This document shows, piece after piece, positions 59,349 through 64,000 of a DNA stretch of 64,000 nt. The stretch spans positions 1,054,001-1,118,000 of the forward strand of contig NC_009831.1 in assembly GCF_000018025.1 (NCBI RefSeq), read 5' to 3'. The position numbers and the translations under genes were made by a program. How positions within the stretch are numbered: the stretch's first letter is position 1; each line of letters opens with the position of its first letter. The notes beneath the pieces were generated by a model. That model did no database searches, had not been told where the DNA came from, and saw nothing but the letters and a program-made list of their open reading frames with translations. The DNA is from Shewanella sediminis HAW-EB3 (GTDB lineage Bacteria; Pseudomonadota; Gammaproteobacteria; Enterobacterales; Shewanellaceae).

Positions 59349-59364
59349 TACCCCCTTAGGGGTA
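59349..59364. promoter_or_regulatory. NarP-type 7-2-7 site upstream of nrfA
   Basis: TACCCCCTTAGGGGTA: two inverted heptamers (TACCCCC, AGGGGTA) separated by two bases, the arrangement bound by phosphorylated NarP. It is 85 bases before the nrfA ATG. Confidence 0.7.
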
Positions 59365-59448
59365 TATTTAAATTGTCATTAAGGGACTAACTTTGGCCTT
59401 GGAGATGATGTGGTTTTTAAGACTACTATAAAATAACACGGAGATGAG

Positions 59449-60849
59449 ATGGTGAGAAATTTAACTAAAAAATCCTTTGCATTAAGTGCATTGGTCGCTG
59501 CGAGCTTAATGGCTTCTGGTGTGATGGCAAGCGATAAGACTGAGCCACGTAATGAAGAATATAAAGATAAGTTTTCTAAGCAATATAACAGCTGGCATGA
59601 TACTGCAGAAAGTAAAGAAGTTGTTGATATGCTTGAAGAAGTGCCTAGCCTAGTCGTGTTGTGGGCAGGTTATGGCTTCGCCAAAGATTATAATGCTCCA
59701 CGTGGTCACATGTATGCAGTGACTGACGTACGTAACACATTACGTACCGGCGCACCTAAGGCTGCTACAGATGGTCCAATGCCAATGGCATGTTGGTCTT
59801 GTAAGAGCCCTGATGTACCGCGTGTTATCGAAGAGCAAGGTGAAGATGGTTACTTCACTGGTAAGTGGTATAAAGGCGGCGCTGAAATCGTTAACACTAT
59901 CGGTTGTGGCGATTGTCATGAAAAAGGTAAGTCTAAGTTACGTGTCTCTCGTCCATTCGCCGAGCGCGCATTTGAAACACTAGACACTCCATTTGCTAAG
60001 GCGTCTAAGAAAGACAAGCAGTCAATGGTTTGTGCTCAGTGTCACGTAGAGTACTACTTCGAGAAGACTAAAGATAAGAAAGGTTTCGTTAAGTTCCCTT
60101 GGGATCAGGGCGTTACTGTTGAAGCGATGGAAACTTACTACGATAACCTTGAGTTTAAAGACTGGACTCATAAGGTATCTAAGACGCCTATGCTAAAAGC
60201 ACAGCATCCTGGTTATGAAACTTGGAAGCTGGGTGTACACGGTCAGAACAACGTAAGCTGTACTGATTGTCACATGCCTAAAGTTAAGAATGATAAAGGT
60301 CGTAAGTATACCGATCATAAAGTGGGTAACCCATTCGATCGTTTCGAAGAGACCTGTGGTACTTGTCATGAGCAGAGCAAAGAGTTCATGGTTAACCTAA
60401 CTAAAGAGCGTAAAGTTAAAGTTGCTGACCTGAAAGCACGTGCTGAAACTCAGTTAGTTAAAGCTCACTTCGAAGCGAAAGCTGCTTGGGATGCCGGTGC
60501 AACTGAAGCTGAAATGAAGCCTATTCTGACTGATATCCGTCATTCACAGTGGCGCTGGGATTATGCGACAGCCTCTCATGGTGTTGCTGCTCACGCTCCT
60601 GATGAAGCGCTACGTGTATTAGGTACTTCAGTAGATAAAGCGGCCGATGCTCGCATCAAGCTAGCTCAACTACTTGCTGTTAAAGGTGTTAAGCAACCAA
60701 TTGCTTACCCTGATACTTCTACCAAGGCTAAAGCACAAGCTGCCCTAGGTATGGATATGAAGAAGATGAACGCTGACAAGGCTGACTTCAAGAAGAATAC
60801 TCTTCCTAAGTGGGAAGCCGAAGCTAAGAAGCGTGAAGCGACTTACTAA
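59449..60849 (+). CDS. nrfA: Ammonia-forming cytochrome c nitrite reductase
   Basis: 466 residues with a signal peptide cleaved near 27 (SGVMA). Five haem c motifs: the catalytic CWSCK at 115-119, CGDCH 153-157, CAQCH 195-199, CTDCH 271-275 and CGTCH 303-307. Lys in CWSCK replaces the usual His as haem ligand, the hallmark of NrfA. It reduces nitrite to ammonium with six electrons in the periplasm, probably fed by a quinol dehydrogenase such as CymA encoded elsewhere, since no nrfB-D or nrfH follows. GGAG precedes the ATG. Confidence 0.97.
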   Translation: MVRNLTKKSFALSALVAASLMASGVMASDKTEPRNEEYKDKFSKQYNSWHDTAESKEVVDMLEEVPSLVVLWAGYGFAKDYNAPRGHMYAVTDVRNTLRTGAPKAATDGPMPMACWSCKSPDVPRVIEEQGEDGYFTGKWYKGGAEIVNTIGCGDCHEKGKSKLRVSRPFAERAFETLDTPFAKASKKDKQSMVCAQCHVEYYFEKTKDKKGFVKFPWDQGVTVEAMETYYDNLEFKDWTHKVSKTPMLKAQHPGYETWKLGVHGQNNVSCTDCHMPKVKNDKGRKYTDHKVGNPFDRFEETCGTCHEQSKEFMVNLTKERKVKVADLKARAETQLVKAHFEAKAAWDAGATEAEMKPILTDIRHSQWRWDYATASHGVAAHAPDEALRVLGTSVDKAADARIKLAQLLAVKGVKQPIAYPDTSTKAKAQAALGMDMKKMNADKADFKKNTLPKWEAEAKKREATY

Positions 60850-60891
60850 GCGAGTTTGCTCTGTATAGAGCAATTGAAAGACCTGCATAGC

Positions 60892-60923
60892 AAAAGCCCT
60901 CGTCATACGACGAGGGCTTTTTT
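60892..60923 (+). terminator. nrfA terminator
   Basis: GCCCTCGTC, a four-base loop and GACGAGGGC followed by six T. Confidence 0.9.
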
Positions 60924-61032
60924 ATTGGTATTATCCTGAGATATGTCGTTCGAACTCTTTTACTGACGGTCAAAAATAATACCCGGATTAGCTACGCCTG
61001 ATTCTTTGACTCCTAAGCAGTATGCTAAGACG

Positions 61033-61575
61033 CTATTTGATTAATCTCAGTAGCTGTTTAAACCTCTCCCCAACAGCTTCATGTTGTAGCTCAAATAGCA
61101 GTGACTCCATATTGGTGATATGAGCTCCTCTCGTTTGCATCATCTCAATGCCTATCTGTTTGTTCTCGGCGGTTCTGGATGACAATGCGTCTATCACTAA
61201 GTGAACACCAAAATCGTTATCAAGCAAATCTCTGCAGGTTTGATAGACACAAACATGGGTTTCAATGCCGACTAATATGATCTGCTTGCGATTCAAGTTC
61301 ATCAACTTTGCTCTGAACTCCTGGCTGTTCCAGCCGCTGAAATGCTGCTTGCTGATGGGATGGGAAGTTTCGATCAGCTGTTCATACAGTATTGGACTGG
61401 TCTTGCCTAATTTATCCGGAAGCTGCTCCAGCCATAAGGTCGGAATATCGAAGAGCCTTAACCCCTGAATGAGCTTGAGTACCGTTTGGTGTAACGGCTC
61501 ACTTCTCTCCATGACGTTTGCCAGCGTTCCCTGAATATCGACGACAACGAATACACACTCTTCAGGTTTTAACAT
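61033..61575 (-). CDS. Isochorismatase-family cysteine hydrolase
   Basis: 180 residues from the ATG at 61575, which has a strong GGAGG; longer frames upstream lack conserved sequence. Catalytic Asp is in VFVVVDIQGTLA, Lys in LEQLPDKLGKT and the nucleophile Cys in GIETHVCVYQT, the triad of YcaC/nicotinamidase-like enzymes. Substrate unknown. It is divergent from glnK and its promoter region overlaps the NtrC-type boxes, so nitrogen control is possible. Confidence 0.85.
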   Translation of the reverse strand: MLKPEECVFVVVDIQGTLANVMERSEPLHQTVLKLIQGLRLFDIPTLWLEQLPDKLGKTSPILYEQLIETSHPISKQHFSGWNSQEFRAKLMNLNRKQIILVGIETHVCVYQTCRDLLDNDFGVHLVIDALSSRTAENKQIGIEMMQTRGAHITNMESLLFELQHEAVGERFKQLLRLIK

Positions 61576-61668
61576 AGGGGGTCCCTCCAAATTAACGATG
61601 AATTCATCATAGCTTCTACGGCGCACAGTCCAATTGTCTTTTGGTCTAACAAGCATGTAATTTTTACT

Positions 61669-61713
61669 GCGCTAACTTTGTGCGCCTGCTGAATAAACGC
61701 ACTTGTTTGGTGC
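61669..61713. promoter_or_regulatory. Two NtrC-type enhancer boxes
   Basis: GCGCTAACTTTGTGC (61669-61683) and GCACTTGTTTGGTGC (61699-61713) fit the GCAC-N7-GTGC consensus, with one change in the first. Centres are 30 bases apart, about three helical turns, and roughly 80-110 bases before the sigma-54-like promoter. Confidence 0.7.
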
Positions 61714-61776
61714 ATAAAAAACCATAGAAAGGTCATGGGGTTTAGGTAACACATTAAAAGTTATAGTTTTGTTAAC

Positions 61777-61793
61777 TTGGCCTGATGATTGAA
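61777..61793 (+). promoter_or_regulatory. Sigma-54-like promoter of glnK-amtB
   Basis: TTGGCCTGATGATTGAA: GG and GA separated by ten bases, close to the TTGGCAC-N4-TTGCA consensus. The match is imperfect at the -12 GC but the paired NtrC boxes support it. Confidence 0.6.
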
Positions 61794-61848
61794 TTAGTCA
61801 TCTGTAGAAGTGCGTAGAAACTAAGAATAATTTTATTTTGGAGGTCGT

Positions 61849-62187
61849 ATGAAACTGGTCAGTGCAATCATTAAACCATTCAAGTTGGATGATGTCCGCG
61901 AAGCCATCGCGGGGGTAGGGATTGAAGGAATGACGGTAACAGAGGTTAAAGGTTTCGGTCGCCAGAAGGGACATACTGAGCTGTATAGAGGTGCCGAATA
62001 TCAGGTGGACTTTCTGCCAAAAGTTAAACTTGATATAGCGACTAAAGCTGAAAATCTCGAGTTGTTAATTGAGTCCATTATCAATGCCGCACGTACCGGA
62101 AAAATTGGAGATGGCAAAATTTTTGTCACCGATCTTGAGCAGGTTATCCGTATTCGTACGGGTGAGTCTGATAGCGAAGCACTTTAG
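61849..62187 (+). CDS. glnK: Nitrogen regulatory protein P-II (GlnK type)
   Basis: 112 residues. The T-loop has Tyr51 in TELYRGAEYQVDFLPKVK for uridylylation; the B-loop is TGKIGDGKIFV. It senses 2-oxoglutarate, ATP/ADP and glutamine status and blocks AmtB when nitrogen is plentiful. GGAGG precedes the ATG. amtB follows at 12 bases, which marks it as GlnK and not GlnB. Confidence 0.93.
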   Translation: MKLVSAIIKPFKLDDVREAIAGVGIEGMTVTEVKGFGRQKGHTELYRGAEYQVDFLPKVKLDIATKAENLELLIESIINAARTGKIGDGKIFVTDLEQVIRIRTGESDSEAL

Positions 62188-62199
62188 AGGAGAAACGTG

Positions 62200-63450
62200 A
62201 TGGAAGATTTAGTCAAACTAGGTGTGACGGTTTCAGAATTACGATTTGCGTTAGATACTTTTTACTTTTTAATTTCTGGTGCTTTAGTGATGTGGATGGC
62301 GGCTGGGTTTGCCATGCTTGAGGCTGGCCTTGTCAGGTCTAAAAACACGACCGAGATCTTAACTAAGAACGTCTGCCTCTACTCCATCGCCTGCGTGATG
62401 TATCTGATAGTCGGGTATAACATCATGTATGTAGATAATGGCGAAGGCGGCTGGTTACCATCTATCAGTACCTTAATTGGAATTCAGGCGAGTGATGCCG
62501 ACCATGCTCTGGAGTCGGATTTCTTCTTTCAAGTTGTCTTCGTCGCCACGGCGATGTCAATCGTGTCTGGTGCAGTTGCCGAGCGTATGAAGCTCTGGGC
62601 ATTCTTGGCTTTTTCCGTCGTAATGACGGGTTTTATCTATCCGGTAGAAGGTTATTGGACCTGGGGAGGAGGCTTTCTCTCTGAAGCTGGATTTGTCGAT
62701 TTTGCCGGTAGTGGTATCGTGCATATGGCTGGTGCGGCTGCAGCCATTGCCGGTGTACTCCTACTGGGTGCACGTAAAGGTAAATACAGTGCTAACGGTC
62801 AGGTGAATCCTATTCCGGGTTCAAACTTACCCATGGCGACATTAGGCATGTTTATTCTATGGATGGGCTGGTTCGGTTTCAATGGTGGCTCGCAATTGCT
62901 GTTATCAGACGCTGAGAACGCAACGGCTGTCGCTAAGATATTCCTGAATACTAATTCTGCAGCGGCATTCGGGGCGGTATCTGCGTTAGTCGTATGTAAG
63001 GTGGTTTGGGGAAAGGCTGATCTGACCATGATACTAAACGGCGCGTTAGCCGGACTGGTTGCTATTACGGCGGACCCATTGTCACCTTCTATCGCCTTTG
63101 CCGGCGTCATAGGCCTTGCTGCTGGTGGTCTGGTTATCTTCTCTATTGTGGCGTTAGATAGGGTTAAAATTGATGATCCGGTGGGCGCTATTTCAGTTCA
63201 CGGCGTTGCAGGTTTCTTCGGTTTGATCTTGGTTCCTTTCTCAAATGCTGATGCCACGATTCTGGGGCAACTTTATGGCGCAGGTGTTATTTTTGCCTGG
63301 GTATTTGCGGCCTCATTTGCAGCCTGGTATCTGTTAAAGCTGACTATGGGGATCCGCGTTAGCGAAGAGGAGGAGTATAAGGGAATGGATGCCTCAGATT
63401 GTGGTATCGACGCTTATCCTGAATTTGTTTCGGTGAAAAGCGCACGCTAA
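62200..63450 (+). CDS. amtB: Ammonium transporter AmtB
   Basis: 416 residues with eleven membrane helices expected. AGFAMLEAGLVRSKN, DFAGSGIVHMAGAAAAIAG and SVHGVAGFFGLILVPF carry conserved pore residues including the twin His. ATG at 62200 has AGGAG at seven bases; a GTG three bases earlier is less likely. It is cotranscribed with glnK under probable NtrC control. Confidence 0.95.
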   Translation: MEDLVKLGVTVSELRFALDTFYFLISGALVMWMAAGFAMLEAGLVRSKNTTEILTKNVCLYSIACVMYLIVGYNIMYVDNGEGGWLPSISTLIGIQASDADHALESDFFFQVVFVATAMSIVSGAVAERMKLWAFLAFSVVMTGFIYPVEGYWTWGGGFLSEAGFVDFAGSGIVHMAGAAAAIAGVLLLGARKGKYSANGQVNPIPGSNLPMATLGMFILWMGWFGFNGGSQLLLSDAENATAVAKIFLNTNSAAAFGAVSALVVCKVVWGKADLTMILNGALAGLVAITADPLSPSIAFAGVIGLAAGGLVIFSIVALDRVKIDDPVGAISVHGVAGFFGLILVPFSNADATILGQLYGAGVIFAWVFAASFAAWYLLKLTMGIRVSEEEEYKGMDASDCGIDAYPEFVSVKSAR

Positions 63451-63471
63451 ATACAGACTCTTGGTGGCTGA

Positions 63472-63511
63472 AAACAGGGCTTATACCGATTGGTATAAAC
63501 CCTGTTTTTTT
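63472..63511 (+). terminator. amtB terminator built on a MITE end motif
   Basis: AAACAGGG and CCCTGTTT enclose TTATACC-GATT-GGTATAA, then seven T in total. The inner TATACCGATTGGTATA equals the terminal motif of the MITE at 47078-47391. Confidence 0.8.
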
Positions 63512-63567
63512 GTATGATGAACAAAGTGGGTGCTTTTCGTACTGGTTCGGAATCAGGAGCAAAGGGT

Positions 63568-63924
63568 ATGTTTGATCTTTTAAGGCAGAAGCAAGTGATG
63601 CTTATCTTAGCCGTGGCAGTGGTGGCTGGCGTTTCTGTGCCCATTGAGGCGGGGCAGGTCGTGGTACGAAAATCGAGTGAGCCTTTCGATGCTTTCGCGG
63701 TAAGAGATCAGGTATTGCGTGAGGATGAATGGCGCCAAGCACTGAGGATGCAGCAGCAAATTAACATCCTGCAGTCACTGCCTATAGGCTGCATACCTAT
63801 GGTGCGTCCCTATGCCTACTACTCCTGTGGTGGCAATTTCTTCAGGCCCTATCAGTATCAGAATAAAGAACTCTATATTCAGATCGATCCGCTTGACTCT
63901 GAATCACCGTCATTGAACAAGTGA
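63568..63924 (+). CDS. Hypothetical secreted protein
   Basis: 118 residues from the ATG at 63568, which follows AGGAG at good distance; an earlier ATG is less convincing. MFDLLRQKQVMLILAVAVVAGVSVPIEA is a signal peptide. The mature part is short, with two Cys (IGCIPMV and YSCGGNFF) that could form a disulfide. I do not recognise a family. It comes after the amtB terminator and so is probably transcribed alone. Confidence 0.6.
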   Translation: MFDLLRQKQVMLILAVAVVAGVSVPIEAGQVVVRKSSEPFDAFAVRDQVLREDEWRQALRMQQQINILQSLPIGCIPMVRPYAYYSCGGNFFRPYQYQNKELYIQIDPLDSESPSLNK

Positions 63925-64000
63925 TAAGTCTTATTTATAGTGAAAAAGATGAGCCTGTTAACGTTTTGTAACCTTTCACAGTTGCTTGTTCTTTGCTCAA

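Noticed and set aside
1..64000. tRNA, rRNA, CRISPR array, prophage or replication origin
   Set aside because: No tRNA-like arms, regularly spaced repeats, phage structural genes or DnaA-box clusters were found on reading the intergenic regions.

Overview
The window looks like a chromosomal segment of a marine Shewanella or close relative in the gammaproteobacteria. The support is the xerD-dsbC-recJ and slyX/fkpA neighbourhoods, a pentahaem nitrite reductase NrfA divergent from NarQP, a lactate permease followed by a Dld-II type D-lactate dehydrogenase, and many short palindromic intergenic repeats. I assign the genus from gene content and memory of these families, not from a search. No rRNA, tRNA or CRISPR array was recognised.

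Layout. 1-10 kb: a PAS/degenerate-GGDEF membrane sensor, a TatD-associated type radical SAM protein, an RND efflux pair, srmB and trmN6. 10-16 kb: brnQ with a leader region that looks like an attenuator, a 322 bp MITE-like element, then xerD, dsbC and recJ. 16-20 kb: a repeat-rich island in which copies of one dispersed palindromic repeat flank a tiny secreted-peptide ORF with a divergent LysR regulator, and a lone AT-rich DUF4062 gene. 20-25 kb: rpiA, an HD-GYP protein with a zinc ribbon, a YedI/DUF808 membrane protein, and cidAB with a divergent LysR regulator. 25-34.5 kb: a carboxylate/lactate module made of a DcaP-like porin, a Cache-type two-component system, lctP and dld-II. 34.5-45.7 kb: a CBS protein, a Tat-exported PhoD-like phosphatase, a phosphoribosyltransferase, a PspB-like protein, an M1 aminopeptidase lipoprotein, LpoB with a TPR-type lipoprotein, a WD40 protein, slyX and fkpA. 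45.8-55 kb: ugd facing a complete arnBCADTEF operon for 4-amino-4-deoxy-L-arabinose modification of lipid A, with a MITE between them. 55-64 kb: wbuC, yacL, narQP and nrfA, an isochorismatase-like hydrolase, glnK-amtB and a small secreted protein.

How the parts work together. Porin, permease and dehydrogenase form a plausible outer-membrane to cytoplasm route for lactate. The porin and permease genes share an FNR-like site and a leader of about 130 bp conserved between them, so they are probably co-regulated; the Cache sensor kinase between them is a candidate controller. Ugd supplies UDP-glucuronate to the Arn pathway. NarQP probably controls nrfA through a 7-2-7 palindrome upstream of it. 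glnK-amtB carries two NtrC-type boxes and a sigma-54-like promoter. The most notable unexplained items are the duplicated leader in front of porin and lctP, the repeat-bounded cargo region at 16.2-20.1 kb, and the candidate Leu/Val attenuator of brnQ.
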